A stretch of DNA of 64,000 bases from Flavobacterium sp. SH_e (GCF_025717045.1 NZ_JAOVZN010000002.1:304030-368029), one strand, 5' to 3'; counted from the first letter of the stretch, positions 18,378 through 27,562 are shown. Numbers and translations: made by a program. Notes: generated by a model not told the origin, from the letters alone.

Positions 18378-19316
18378 TTAGGATTCTCTAATCAATAATT
18401 GGGACTTATCAATCAATTTTCGATATCGAATAGGAGAAATTCCTTCTGTTTTTTTGAAAAAACGGCTAAAGTAAGATTGATCTTCAAAGCCTACTTGCGT
18501 GGCGATTTCACCTACAGAAAGTGTAGTTTGGAACAATAAATATTTAGCTTCTAATAATATGTTTTCGTCAATCCATTTAACAGCAGATTTTCCTGTGATG
18601 GTCTTAACACATTTATTCAAATGGTTTGGAGTGACATTCAATAGAGAAGAATAGTAATTTACCTGATGTTGGGTTTTTATATGATCGTGAATCAATTCTT
18701 TGAATTTTGCTGTAATGGCTTCTGCAGCCGAAATGTTTTTTTCGGTTTTTACCGCATTTTTATTCATTTCATAAAACAAAGTAATAAGATACGATTGGAC
18801 AATATTTAAATCTGTAATTGTAGTTTCTGAATATTCCTTTTTCAATCGTTCCAATATATTTGTAATTGGGGCAATATCTTCAGGAGCGAGTTTAATTTTC
18901 GGATTTCCTGAAATCTTTAGAAAATCAAAATCATTTAGCAGTTCGCGGCTTCCGTATTTTCTAATTAAAATGTCAGGATGAAACTGGCAGATATAACCTT
19001 TGTGAATATTGTTAACATTATCAAGCGAAAAAATCTGCCCAGCAGGAACCATAATCATTTCGTTATCCGTTGTGATGTATTCCTGATAACCCAATTTCAT
19101 AACATGCTGACCTGAAGAAATAAAAATTAAAGTATGGCAAGAATGTTTAGAAGGCGGAACAGGATGCTGCATCTGCATCATTTCTTCGATTTCAAGACAG
19201 AAAAAATGATCAGAATCCGATTTGAAAAGCAAATGAATAGGATTGTCTTCTCCTAAAAACTTTTCTCGAAATCCTTTTGGATTATAGGTTTTTATTTTTT
19301 CTGCCTGCTTTTTCAT
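18378..19316 (-). CDS. AraC family transcriptional regulator
   Basis: A 312-residue regulator with an N-terminal cupin-like sensor (about 30-150) and a C-terminal AraC DNA-binding domain (about 205-305). Helix-turn-helix motifs are visible in LLNVTPNHLNKCVKTITG and VGFEDQSYFSRFFKKTEG, followed by the conserved PIRYRK. I chose the ATG at 19316 (MKKQAEK), which starts 1 bp after the stop of the upstream gene. A longer frame to 19391 would overlap that gene. The tight junction means it is translated together with the unknown protein at 19318-19881, whose presence or state it may control or sense. Confidence 0.88.
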   Translation of the reverse strand: MKKQAEKIKTYNPKGFREKFLGEDNPIHLLFKSDSDHFFCLEIEEMMQMQHPVPPSKHSCHTLIFISSGQHVMKLGYQEYITTDNEMIMVPAGQIFSLDNVNNIHKGYICQFHPDILIRKYGSRELLNDFDFLKISGNPKIKLAPEDIAPITNILERLKKEYSETTITDLNIVQSYLITLFYEMNKNAVKTEKNISAAEAITAKFKELIHDHIKTQHQVNYYSSLLNVTPNHLNKCVKTITGKSAVKWIDENILLEAKYLLFQTTLSVGEIATQVGFEDQSYFSRFFKKTEGISPIRYRKLIDKSQLLIRES

Positions 19317-19317
19317 T

Positions 19318-19881
19318 CTAATAATATAATCTAAAATCAAGTAGTTTACAGAGGTTGTAATGTTTGGCATAAAGATCTTCGACAACTTCAATTAAATTAT
19401 CGTTTTCCTGGTACAAACTAAAAAAAGCTTTGTCAATCGTGCTGCAGCTTGCAATTTTATTATAAGTTGATCCGTAGCCAGAAATTGCTCTCGCTCCCGT
19501 TATGTCTAAGAAATATTGTGCTTCTTCTTCATTTAAATCTAAAACTTTCAGATTTGCGAAATGAATAATTTTTCCTTTCATTTTTCCTTCAAACAATTCG
19601 GCAATTTCTTCGATGCTGTAATAATAATCGTGAAGACAAATATTATTTTCCTGACCTGGCATGGCAAGATAAATAATTTCATAGTCTTTGAAATTATGAT
19701 CTTCGTAAAGTAAAATATTCAAACTTTCTTCCAAACCTTCGATTGTATCACAAGTTTTATGAATGCTCGAAATTCCTTGGTCAATGGCCAATTCTTCCAA
19801 ACATTTTACCACATTAGTTGGGGTATGATCGTCTATATCTCGGACGCCTTCAAGGCAGAAAATAAATTTTTCATTATCCAT
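19318..19881 (-). CDS. Unknown protein resembling DUF6642 caspase-fold-like family, catalytic dyad apparently lost
   Basis: A 187-residue cytoplasmic protein opening MDNEKFIFCLEGVRDIDD. The middle reads IIYLAMPGQ (69-77), then a helix, then KGKIIHFANLKVL (102-114) and ARAISGYG (131-138). As I recall the DUF6642-type proteins of Bacteroidota, they have a similar opening, an A-F-H-G turn in place of AMPG, and HFGSC in place of HFANL, which is the His...Cys arrangement of caspase/CHAT folds. If that match holds, both catalytic positions are replaced here (Pro75, Leu111). The gene heads a cluster with an AraC regulator, 1 bp apart. The family call is from memory and uncertain. Confidence 0.6.
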   Translation of the reverse strand: MDNEKFIFCLEGVRDIDDHTPTNVVKCLEELAIDQGISSIHKTCDTIEGLEESLNILLYEDHNFKDYEIIYLAMPGQENNICLHDYYYSIEEIAELFEGKMKGKIIHFANLKVLDLNEEEAQYFLDITGARAISGYGSTYNKIASCSTIDKAFFSLYQENDNLIEVVEDLYAKHYNLCKLLDFRLYY

Positions 19882-20063
19882 GCAGTTTTTCTTTCTGGTA
19901 TTTAGGGATTGAAATTTTTCTTTTATGATTCTAACAAAAGTATTTTTTCTGAAATGAAATCTAGCATAGAAAATAGAATTTAACGTGCTTTTTAGATTTT
20001 AAACTTTGGTTAAAGCCGAGTAAATTTTTAAGCGTATTTTTGTAAACCGAAAATAAATTACAC

Positions 20064-20669
20064 ATGATACAAATTAATCAGACGGCATCTTTTGCTCTCG
20101 AAGATATATTATTCTCTTTTGCTCTTGAATCTGAAGCAGCAGAAGTTTTTAAAGGACAGAATGTCTTAATTACTGGAATCGGAAAAGTAAACGCAGCTTA
20201 TGAATTGACAAAAGCGATTCAAAAGAAAAGACCTTCTGTGATAATAAATTTAGGATCGGCAGGAAGCAGCTGTTTTCAAAAAGGCGAAGTAATCTGTTGT
20301 ACCAAATTTATACAAAGAGATATGGATGTTCGAGGTTTAGGTTTTGCATTATACGAAACGCCTCTTTCTGGTTTACCGCCAGTTTTAGAATATGGTTTAT
20401 TAATGGACAATCTTCAAGAAGGAATCTGTGGAACAGGAGATAATTTCGAAATGGAGCATTGTTCAGACGCTTATAATGTGGTTGATATGGAAGCTTACGC
20501 TCTAGCCATGATTGCCATGAAAGAAAATATTCCGTTTTTAAGTTTAAAATATATCTCTGATGGAGCCGATGATAATGCTGCCGAAGACTGGACGGTTCAA
20601 GTTCATAAAGCAGCAATTGCTTACGGCAAAATTTTGGGATTAATAAAAGAATCAGAAGCCATTTCTTAA
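20064..20669 (+). CDS. Nucleoside phosphorylase-like nucleosidase (MTA/SAH nucleosidase type)
   Basis: A 201-residue cytoplasmic enzyme of the PNP/UDP phosphorylase superfamily that probably cleaves a purine-type nucleoside such as methylthioadenosine or S-adenosylhomocysteine. LITGIGKVNAAY (49-60) and IINLGSAGS (about 75-83) are the family glycine motifs. NVVDMEAYALAMIA contains the Met-Glu pair that binds ribose, and KYISDGADDNA holds the Asp that acts as general acid. It is shorter than MtnN (about 230 aa), so the precise substrate is not settled. It is divergent from the unknown gene at 19881. A TATTTTTG (20035-20042) lies upstream, and its terminator overlaps the stop codon. Confidence 0.88.
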   Translation: MIQINQTASFALEDILFSFALESEAAEVFKGQNVLITGIGKVNAAYELTKAIQKKRPSVIINLGSAGSSCFQKGEVICCTKFIQRDMDVRGLGFALYETPLSGLPPVLEYGLLMDNLQEGICGTGDNFEMEHCSDAYNVVDMEAYALAMIAMKENIPFLSLKYISDGADDNAAEDWTVQVHKAAIAYGKILGLIKESEAIS

Positions 20670-20691
20670 TTGAAATGGCTTTTGTTTTTTT
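20656..20691 (+). terminator. Terminator overlapping nucleosidase stop codon
   Basis: AAGCCATTTC and GAAATGGCTT pair around the stop region (stop codon 20667-20669) and are followed by T-rich sequence, so the hairpin includes the last codons of the gene. Confidence 0.8.
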
Positions 20692-20696
20692 AGGAA

Positions 20697-20775
20697 GTTG
20701 CTTCAGCGGAGCAAAAGATTTGTAGCATAATTCAAATCCTCAAATTCAAAAAGCTCCAACGGTGCGACATATTGA
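20697..20775. repeat. Flavobacterial CTCCxxxGGAGC-type intergenic repeat
   Basis: The words CTTCAGCGGAGC and AGCTCCAACGGTGCGACATATT are decayed copies of the GCTCC...GGAGC palindromes that also occur at 39110-39260. They lie about 50 bp apart in a gap without genes. No coding potential is seen in the rest of 20692-20963. Confidence 0.6.
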
Positions 20776-20975
20776 GAATACCTAATTTTAGTATTAGTAA
20801 AGAATGAAAAGCGACTAAATACGCCTCATACAGTAAAACTGATAAGTATTTGATGGGGTATTTTGAAGAAATGGATGAGGTTGATTTAATTATGCTTTAA
20901 AGAAACTTTTTAACTTTATAGTTTTCATTTTTGATGAAAAACTAATTAACTATTGAAACCAAAATGATTTTAACT

Positions 20976-22778
20976 ATGAAGAAAATTGTAATGCTGTGCT
21001 GTACTTTTCTGTTTATTGGAAAAGCAATGGCACAGGAAATTTCGCTACTATCTAATATTTCAGCCAGAAACAATATTACGCTAAACGGAAAATGGAGATA
21101 TATTGTAGATCCTCTCGAAAACGGATATTATAATTACCGTTTAGAACCTTTTAAAAACAACGGATTTTTCGAAAATAAAAAATGGAACACCACAGAATTA
21201 AGCGAATATAATTTTGCAACTTCAGCAGTTATGGACATTCCGTCTGATTGGAATTCGAAGGATCAAAGATTGTTTTTTTACGAAGGAACGGTTTGGTTTC
21301 AGAAAGATTTCAATTATAAAAAAGATTCCAAAAGCAAAGGAATTCTTCATTTTGGAGCGGTTAATTACGATGCGAAAGTTTATGTAAACGGAAAATTGGC
21401 AGGAGCTCATATTGGCGGTTACACGCCTTTCAATTTTGATGTAACCAATTTATTAGTTGACGGAAATAATTTTGTAGTAGTAAAAGTCGATAACAAACGA
21501 CACAAAGACAATGTGCCAACTGTAAATATGGATTGGTGGAATTACGGCGGCATTACAAGAGATGTTACTCTGGCTCAAGTTCCGAATACTTATATTGAAG
21601 ATTATTTGGTTCAGTTGGATAAAAAAGAAAAAGGAAAAATTTCGGGTTGGATAAAACTAAATAGCGAATCGGCAAATCAAACAGTTTCGGTTTCCATTCC
21701 AGAATTGAAAATTAAAAAAAGCATTACAACAGATTCTAAAGGAATGGCCTATTTCGAAGTAAAAGCCAGTCCAGTTTTATGGACGCCAGAAAAACCAAAA
21801 TTATATGATGTTACCATTTCTAAAGCAGATGAAAATATAGCGGATCAAATTGGCTTTAGAACTATCGAAACAAAAGGCAAAGAAATTCTGCTAAACGGAA
21901 AAAAAGTCTTTTTGCGTGGTATCAGTATTCATGAAGAAGCGCCTTTTAGATCTGGAAGAGCGTGGTCTGAAGATGATGCCATAACTTTGTTGAATTGGGC
22001 AAAAGAATTGGGCTGTAATTATGTTCGTCTGGCCCATTATCCTCACAATGAAAATATGGTAAAAGAAGCCGAAAAAATGGGACTAATGATTTGGTCTGAA
22101 GTTCCGGTTTATTGGACTATTTCATGGACAAATACTAATACATATGCCAATGCTGAACGCCAGTTGCATGATATGATTTACCGAGATAAAAACCGTTGCG
22201 GAATTGTAATCTGGTCAATTGCCAATGAAACGCCACACGGAGACGATCGAGATGCTTTCTTAAGCAAATTGGCAAAATACGCACGCACACAAGATAATTC
22301 TCGTTTAATCAGTATGGCGATGGAGGTAACTTCAAGTTCCAATAATATCAATACACTTCACGACAATATGAATGAATATGTAGATATTGTGAGTTTCAAT
22401 CAATATTTAGGCTGGTATAGAGGAACTAACGAATCTTGTAAAGACATGCAATGGGTAATTCCGTATAATAAACCTGTTATTATTAGTGAGTTTGGAGGTG
22501 AAGCATTACAAGGACTTCATGGCGATAAAAAAGAACGCTGGAATGAAGAATACCAAGAAGAATTATACATTCAGAACACACAAATGTTTAATCGTATTGA
22601 AGGATTAGCAGGAGTTTCTCCGTGGATTCTAGTTGACTTCAGATCTCCAAGAAGACAGTTGCCTAATATTCAGGATTTCTTCAATCGTAAAGGATTAATT
22701 TCAGATCAGGGAATTAAAAAGAAAGCTTTTTATGTAATGAAAGATTGGTATGCTCAAAAAGAAGTAGAATATAAGTAA
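20976..22778 (+). CDS. Secreted glycoside hydrolase family 2, probable beta-glucuronidase
   Basis: About 600 residues after a signal peptide (MKKIVMLCCTFLFIGKAMA). The domains are a GH2 jelly-roll (about 35-215), an immunoglobulin-like domain (215-310) and a TIM barrel (310-600). Catalytic residues are visible: acid/base Glu in WSIANE and nucleophile Glu in IISEFGGE. The length matches E. coli UidA, and the C-terminal NRK (Asn574-x-Lys576, numbering from the upstream ATG at 20964) corresponds to the NxK motif that recognises the glucuronate carboxyl in beta-glucuronidases. I chose the ATG at 20976, which gives an MKK start. An ATG four codons upstream is also possible. It acts in the periplasm or outside the cell, and stands alone without transport genes. 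Confidence 0.88.
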   Translation: MKKIVMLCCTFLFIGKAMAQEISLLSNISARNNITLNGKWRYIVDPLENGYYNYRLEPFKNNGFFENKKWNTTELSEYNFATSAVMDIPSDWNSKDQRLFFYEGTVWFQKDFNYKKDSKSKGILHFGAVNYDAKVYVNGKLAGAHIGGYTPFNFDVTNLLVDGNNFVVVKVDNKRHKDNVPTVNMDWWNYGGITRDVTLAQVPNTYIEDYLVQLDKKEKGKISGWIKLNSESANQTVSVSIPELKIKKSITTDSKGMAYFEVKASPVLWTPEKPKLYDVTISKADENIADQIGFRTIETKGKEILLNGKKVFLRGISIHEEAPFRSGRAWSEDDAITLLNWAKELGCNYVRLAHYPHNENMVKEAEKMGLMIWSEVPVYWTISWTNTNTYANAERQLHDMIYRDKNRCGIVIWSIANETPHGDDRDAFLSKLAKYARTQDNSRLISMAMEVTSSSNNINTLHDNMNEYVDIVSFNQYLGWYRGTNESCKDMQWVIPYNKPVIISEFGGEALQGLHGDKKERWNEEYQEELYIQNTQMFNRIEGLAGVSPWILVDFRSPRRQLPNIQDFFNRKGLISDQGIKKKAFYVMKDWYAQKEVEYK

Positions 22779-22793
22779 AGAAAGACCAAGTAG

Positions 22794-22832
22794 AAAAACC
22801 TTCAAAGTCCTTTAGATTTTGGAGGTTTTTTT
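22794..22832 (+). terminator. Terminator after GH2 gene
   Basis: The arms AAAAACCTTCAAA and TTTTGGAGGTTTTT pair (with G-U pairs) and end in a T-run between the GH2 and MgtC-like genes. Confidence 0.75.
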
Positions 22833-22876
22833 TATGTTTTTTCCTTAATTTTATTTGAAAAAACAGAAGACTTTTA

Positions 22877-23506
22877 ATGGAACTAGAAATTGTCATAAGA
22901 TTGCTTTTAGCAGCATTTTGGGGAGCTTTAATTGGTGCCGAAAGAGAATATAGCGGAAAAGCGGCGGGTCTTCGCACCACAATAATGATTTCTGTCGGAG
23001 CGTGTTTCTTTACCTTTATGTCCGAATGGATAGGAGGAACGGGAAATCCAGACCGAATAGCTTCTAATATTGTAACTGGTTTAGGTTTTCTTTGCGCAGG
23101 AGTAATTTTTAGATCAGATAATCATGTTAGCGGCATTACTACGGCGGCAACAATATGGTCGGTTGCAGCTGTAAGTATGGGAGTTGGAGCAGGCTATTAT
23201 TTTGCATCGGCTTGTGCGGCTTTGATGATTCTTTCCATTCTTACGGTGCTTACTTTTCTTCAGGATAAAATAGACCTCATCAACGCACATAAAACGCTTC
23301 AAATAACTTTTAATCGTTCTGATAGCGGATACGCAAGATGTCTAGAACTTTTTTCAACTTACGGAGTAAAATCAAAACTGATTATACAGCGCCGTAATTT
23401 GAATCATGTGGTTTTAGAATGGCAAATACATGGACCAAAAAAATCTATTGAATCTTTGTATACAGCACTTTTGCAAGATCCTGTTTTTGAGGAATTGGTA
23501 TTATAA
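22877..23506 (+). CDS. MgtC/SapB-family membrane protein
   Basis: A 209-residue inner-membrane protein. The N-terminal domain has about five hydrophobic helices with the family signature motifs WGALIGAEREYSGKAAGLRT (15-34) and GLGFLCAGVIF (68-78). TTAATIWSVAAVSMGVGAG follows near 87-105. The C-terminal 75 residues form a soluble ACT-like domain. MgtC-type proteins help cells grow at low magnesium or acid pH, often by affecting the F1Fo ATPase or membrane potential. That function is known for the pathogen members and only inferred here. It lies 11 bp before an acetyltransferase gene, so the two are probably one transcript. Confidence 0.88.
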   Translation: MELEIVIRLLLAAFWGALIGAEREYSGKAAGLRTTIMISVGACFFTFMSEWIGGTGNPDRIASNIVTGLGFLCAGVIFRSDNHVSGITTAATIWSVAAVSMGVGAGYYFASACAALMILSILTVLTFLQDKIDLINAHKTLQITFNRSDSGYARCLELFSTYGVKSKLIIQRRNLNHVVLEWQIHGPKKSIESLYTALLQDPVFEELVL

Positions 23507-23517
23507 TAATAAAAACT

Positions 23518-24057
23518 ATGAATTTTAATTTACAACCCATTTTAGAAAATGATTTTTGTATTCTTTCTCCTTTAGAAGAAAAAGATTTTGAAGCTTTGTA
23601 CAAAGCAGCTTCTGATCCTAAAATTTGGGAACAACATCCAAACAAAGACCGATGGCAAAAAGAAGTTTTTGAAAAGTTTTTTGAGGGAGCAATCAAAAGT
23701 AAAGGCGCCTTTAAGATTATAAATAAGGAAACTGGGGCAGTTGTAGGAAGTACCAGATTTTACGATTTTAACGAAGAAGACGATAGTGTTTTTATCGGTT
23801 ATACTTTTTATGCGGTTTCGTGTTGGGGAAAAGGCATTAATCAAAGCGTAAAAAAGACCATGCTGGATTATCTTTTTCAATATGTTTCAAAAGTGAAATT
23901 TCATATTGGTTCAGAAAATATCAGATCGCAAATTGCAATTTCAAGAGTAGGAGCCAAAAAAGTGGCTGAAGAAGAAGTCGCTTATTTTGGCGAAAAACCA
24001 AAATTGAATTTTGTTTATCAAATTGATAAAAAAGATTGGAAAACACAAAAGCCTTAA
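23518..24057 (+). CDS. GNAT acetyltransferase, RimJ/RimL type
   Basis: A 179-residue N-acetyltransferase. The opening LQPILENDFCILSPLEEKDF is typical of the RimL/Acetyltransf_3 group. GAVVGSTRFYDF and VFIGYTFYAVSCWGKGINQ cover strands 4-5 and the acetyl-CoA loop, although the pyrophosphate motif is altered (WGKGIN in place of QxxGxG). Possible substrates are protein N-termini or small amines. It follows the MgtC-like gene by 11 bp. The stop codon is built into a strong hairpin terminator. Confidence 0.85.
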   Translation: MNFNLQPILENDFCILSPLEEKDFEALYKAASDPKIWEQHPNKDRWQKEVFEKFFEGAIKSKGAFKIINKETGAVVGSTRFYDFNEEDDSVFIGYTFYAVSCWGKGINQSVKKTMLDYLFQYVSKVKFHIGSENIRSQIAISRVGAKKVAEEEVAYFGEKPKLNFVYQIDKKDWKTQKP

Positions 24058-24088
24058 ACATTCTCGTTTAAGGCTTTTGTGTTTTTAT
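24043..24088. terminator. Strong bidirectional terminator overlapping a stop codon
   Basis: A perfect 17-bp stem (24043-24059 with 24066-24082, arm core AAAAGCCTTAAAC) includes the last five codons of the acetyltransferase gene. T-runs on both sides let it serve the convergent DUF4249 gene too. Confidence 0.9.
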
Positions 24089-24099
24089 GGATAACTATT

Positions 24100-24939
24100 T
24101 TATTGTACTAAGTAAGGAACCTGATCGGCTTCGCAAAGTCTGAAATAGCCCAACGCAAAATTAGTAGCATCGGTTGTATTGACAATGTTTCCTCTAATAT
24201 TTCCAGGTGGAACAGAAAACGGATTAGAGTTTGAAGCTTCCAGAATTAATTTCCAATAATTGAAGAAATTCTTAGAAACCCCTCTGTGCGTAATTGTAAC
24301 CGTGTTTCCAGGTTTCATATCTTCATTAGAATATCTCGTACTGATTTCGTTTCCGTTATAAAATTCATCATTTGTGATTTCATATTCTGGATAAATCAAG
24401 AATTCGCTTTGGTAATCGGTTATATAAAAATTAACTTGATCTGCGGGATCGTTATAATAAAAAGTCAATTCGATTACATCATCTCCGCCAAAATCAGGAA
24501 CTATCTTCTGTTCAACTTTATTAATTGGAGTTACAGAAGTCAGCTTTTCAACAGCAGTAAAACTTTGTCCTTCGGCTTCTACAAAAAGCGTATAATCCAT
24601 ATCGATTACAGGAACAAAATCAGTGCATTTATAAACTCCTGTTTCAGTTTCATTAAAAGTAAAAACATCTCCATTACTGTTTTCTACTCTTACTTGCGCG
24701 CCCGAAACTTTTGGTGTAGAACCACTGTAATAAGGAGCCGTTTTACTAATTTTTATGGTTTGTTCCTTTCCGTCAGTTCCTTTTTTCCAAATGATTTCTG
24801 CATCGATTACCAATTTAGTTTCGCCAGTTTCTAGATCAAGGTTTACCACATCTTCGCAGGAAGCGAAAGAAAAAACAAAAAGAAGACTTATTAATGCCAG
24901 TGCTCTATTTATTACCGTATATTTTTTCAATTTATTCAT
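24100..24939 (-). CDS. DUF4249 surface lipoprotein, partner of TonB receptor
   Basis: A 279-residue lipoprotein (lipobox in FVFSFASC). The first part after the anchor (NLDLETGETKLVIDAEI) is the typical opening of DUF4249 proteins. These are beta-sandwich proteins encoded beside TonB-dependent receptors in Bacteroidota and thought to act as their extracellular partner. I chose the ATG at 24939 because it starts a proper lipoprotein signal and lies 4 bp after the receptor stop. A longer frame to 25026 would overlap the receptor gene. The ligand is unknown. Confidence 0.9.
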   Translation of the reverse strand: MNKLKKYTVINRALALISLLFVFSFASCEDVVNLDLETGETKLVIDAEIIWKKGTDGKEQTIKISKTAPYYSGSTPKVSGAQVRVENSNGDVFTFNETETGVYKCTDFVPVIDMDYTLFVEAEGQSFTAVEKLTSVTPINKVEQKIVPDFGGDDVIELTFYYNDPADQVNFYITDYQSEFLIYPEYEITNDEFYNGNEISTRYSNEDMKPGNTVTITHRGVSKNFFNYWKLILEASNSNPFSVPPGNIRGNIVNTTDATNFALGYFRLCEADQVPYLVQ

Positions 24940-24943
24940 AGCA

Positions 24944-27562
24944 TTAAAATTTAAAATTATAAGAAACTCCAGGAACAATTCCGAAAATCGAAAGTCTTCT
25001 AGTTTCATTTGCTCCTGTGTCTTCATTTGTTGTAAAACTCATAGAAGCAGCATTTTTTCTGTTGTAAACATTGTAAAGGCTAAATACCCAATAGCTTTGC
25101 CATCCTTTCTTTTTATCTGGTTTTGGTGTGTAAGTTGCAGCCAAATCAAGATGGTGGAAAAGCGGTAATCGGTTTTCGTTTCTCAAAGAATAATTCGGAA
25201 TATGAATGCCTCCCATTTCATAATAACCATTTGCATAGGTTACCGGCTGTCCAGACTGTAAAGTGAAATTTCCATTAAAAGACCATTTCGGATTCAGTTC
25301 GTAACTTCCCACAATGCTCAAGTTATGCAATTTATCATATCCAGATAAATACCAGTCGCCGTTTGCAATTCCTGGTTCTTCTGGAGTTCTTCCTGGCGTT
25401 TTTTGTTCTGCTCTAGATAAAGTATAAGAAACCCATCCTGTGAAAACGCCTGTATTTTTTCTGAATAACAATTCCATTCCGTAAGATCTGGCTTTTCCGT
25501 TTAAAATAACCTGCTCAATGTTGTTGTTAGCCAAAACATCAGCGCCGTCAATATAGTCAATACGATTTTGAACATTTTTATAAAATAATTCGGTTTCTAA
25601 AGAGTAATCTCCATCTTTGAAATTTCTGAAATATCCCATCGCATATTGATCCAAAAGCTGAGGTTTTGTAAAAGGCCCGCTTGGCGTCCAGATACTCATT
25701 GGCAACGGAGATTGCGTATTAGATAAAATATGAATGTACTGCGCCATTCTGTTGTAACTTGCTTTTATAGAAGTTTCATCATTAAAGGCATAAGATAATG
25801 CCGCCCTTGGTTCAAAATTATTGAAGTTGCTGATTGTTTTTCCTTTTCCATAAGAAATGCTTCCGTTAGGCGTTCCTTCTTGATAAATTTTATACAACGG
25901 ATTGTATACTACCGCTTGACCATTTTCGTAAGTACTGATGGTTTCATTTCCTAAACGAAAAAACATACTGTAACGAAGTCCGTAACGGAAAGTCAGTTTT
26001 TCTGTAATCTGATTTTCAAAATCGACAAAAGCAGAAGTTTCTAAAGCGTATTTTTTATCCAGCTGCATATAATTAAACTGTGAATCTGAGGAAGTTGGTT
26101 TTACAACTCCAGGGTTGAAATTATAATACAAACCATCAATTCCATAATTGATTTTAAACTTTTCCGATTGCTGGAAATTCCAATTGTATTTCAATCCGTA
26201 ACTCGCAATGTTGCTGTCCCATTTGAAACTTTCAATCGGAATTTCTAGATTGAATCTGTAATCACTATAGAAAACTGATAAATTGCTGTTTAAACGATCG
26301 GTAAATTTATGCTTCCAGTTTAAAATACCCATTGTACTTCCGTATGTACTTGCAAAACGATCGTTAATATCGAATAAATCATTTCCGAAATAACCAGAAA
26401 ACGAAAGCGTATTTTTGGCATTAAAACGATAATTTAATTTAGCGTTCAAATCATAAAACATCGCTGAGTTATTATTGTTTGCCAATTTCATGAATAAATG
26501 CGCATAAGAAGCACGTCCAGAAAGAATAAAAGAACCTTTTTCTTTTTCTAGCGGACCTTGAACTAAAAGACGACTTGAGATAATTCCAATTCCTCCATTA
26601 ACTTTATATTCTTCAAAATCTCCGGTTTGCTGTGTTACATCTAAAACAGAAGAAACACGTCCTCCAAATTTTGACGGTATTCCTCCTTTATATAAATCTA
26701 AACCGTTAACAATATCTGCATTGAAAATAGAAAAGAATCCAAACATATGGGAATCTGCATAAACTGGAGCGCCATCTAAAAGAATCAAATTCTGATCGGC
26801 AGCACCGCCTCGAACATTAAAACCTGAAGAAGCTTCTCCTGCATTTGTAACTCCTGGTAGCGTCAAAATTGATTTTAGAGGATCTGGTTCGCCCATTGCA
26901 ACAGGAATTTTTTTAATTTCCTGCATCGAAAGCTTGTTAACACTCATTTGAGTTGCTTTAATATCAGCAGCTTTATTGTTCATAACAATAACTTCTCCCA
27001 ATTGCTGGCTATCTGGATCTATGTTGAAATTGATTTTATTGTCATCTGTAACAGAAACTCGTTTTTCTTCATTTTTAAATCCAACAAAACTCACTTGAAC
27101 CGTATAATTTCCGTCAGGAACTTCAATGCTATAGTTTCCATTAACATCCGTTACGACGCCTGTTTCCAATTCTTTAATGAAAACATTGGCGCCAATAACG
27201 GGTTGTCTTTCATCATCAAAAATGCGACCTGTCAGCTTATTTTTTTTTTTAGCTGGTTTCTGAGTTTGAGATTTCTGTTTGACAAAAATATTATTGCCTA
27301 CAATAGAAAACTGTACAATCGAAGTTTGATTTAATTCAGAAATAAGCTTTTCGATTTCGATAGTCTTAAAAGCGCTTTTTTTTGTAAAATATTTTTTATT
27401 CGTATCAATTTGATCAGTAAAAGCAAATTTAAAATCGGTTTGACTTTCAATCTGCTTGAAGAATTCTTTTAATGTCGTATTTTGATCTACAGTTACTGTA
27501 ACGCTTTGAGCTGACATACATAAACTGAATAAAAAAAAGCATGCTGAAATTATATGCTTCAT
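24944..27562 (-). CDS. FecA-type TonB-dependent receptor with STN signalling domain
   Basis: An 872-residue outer-membrane receptor. After a signal peptide (1-18) comes an STN domain (about 20-95) that contacts an anti-sigma factor. A carboxypeptidase-like domain (about 108-185) and a plug (about 200-325, with GFNVRGGAADQNLILLDGAP) follow, then a barrel ending in VSYNFKF. The receptor and the FecR and ECF sigma genes upstream on the same strand form a classic surface-signalling set: ligand binding outside releases the sigma factor inside. The DUF4249 lipoprotein downstream would be the external partner. Siderophores are common ligands of such systems, but nothing here identifies the ligand. 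Confidence 0.93.
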   Translation of the reverse strand: MKHIISACFFLFSLCMSAQSVTVTVDQNTTLKEFFKQIESQTDFKFAFTDQIDTNKKYFTKKSAFKTIEIEKLISELNQTSIVQFSIVGNNIFVKQKSQTQKPAKKKNKLTGRIFDDERQPVIGANVFIKELETGVVTDVNGNYSIEVPDGNYTVQVSFVGFKNEEKRVSVTDDNKINFNIDPDSQQLGEVIVMNNKAADIKATQMSVNKLSMQEIKKIPVAMGEPDPLKSILTLPGVTNAGEASSGFNVRGGAADQNLILLDGAPVYADSHMFGFFSIFNADIVNGLDLYKGGIPSKFGGRVSSVLDVTQQTGDFEEYKVNGGIGIISSRLLVQGPLEKEKGSFILSGRASYAHLFMKLANNNNSAMFYDLNAKLNYRFNAKNTLSFSGYFGNDLFDINDRFASTYGSTMGILNWKHKFTDRLNSNLSVFYSDYRFNLEIPIESFKWDSNIASYGLKYNWNFQQSEKFKINYGIDGLYYNFNPGVVKPTSSDSQFNYMQLDKKYALETSAFVDFENQITEKLTFRYGLRYSMFFRLGNETISTYENGQAVVYNPLYKIYQEGTPNGSISYGKGKTISNFNNFEPRAALSYAFNDETSIKASYNRMAQYIHILSNTQSPLPMSIWTPSGPFTKPQLLDQYAMGYFRNFKDGDYSLETELFYKNVQNRIDYIDGADVLANNNIEQVILNGKARSYGMELLFRKNTGVFTGWVSYTLSRAEQKTPGRTPEEPGIANGDWYLSGYDKLHNLSIVGSYELNPKWSFNGNFTLQSGQPVTYANGYYEMGGIHIPNYSLRNENRLPLFHHLDLAATYTPKPDKKKGWQSYWVFSLYNVYNRKNAASMSFTTNEDTGANETRRLSIFGIVPGVSYNFKF

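Noticed and set aside
24940..25026. Longer DUF4249 protein starting at 25026
   Set aside because: It would overlap the TonB receptor gene and lose the lipoprotein signal at the N-terminus.
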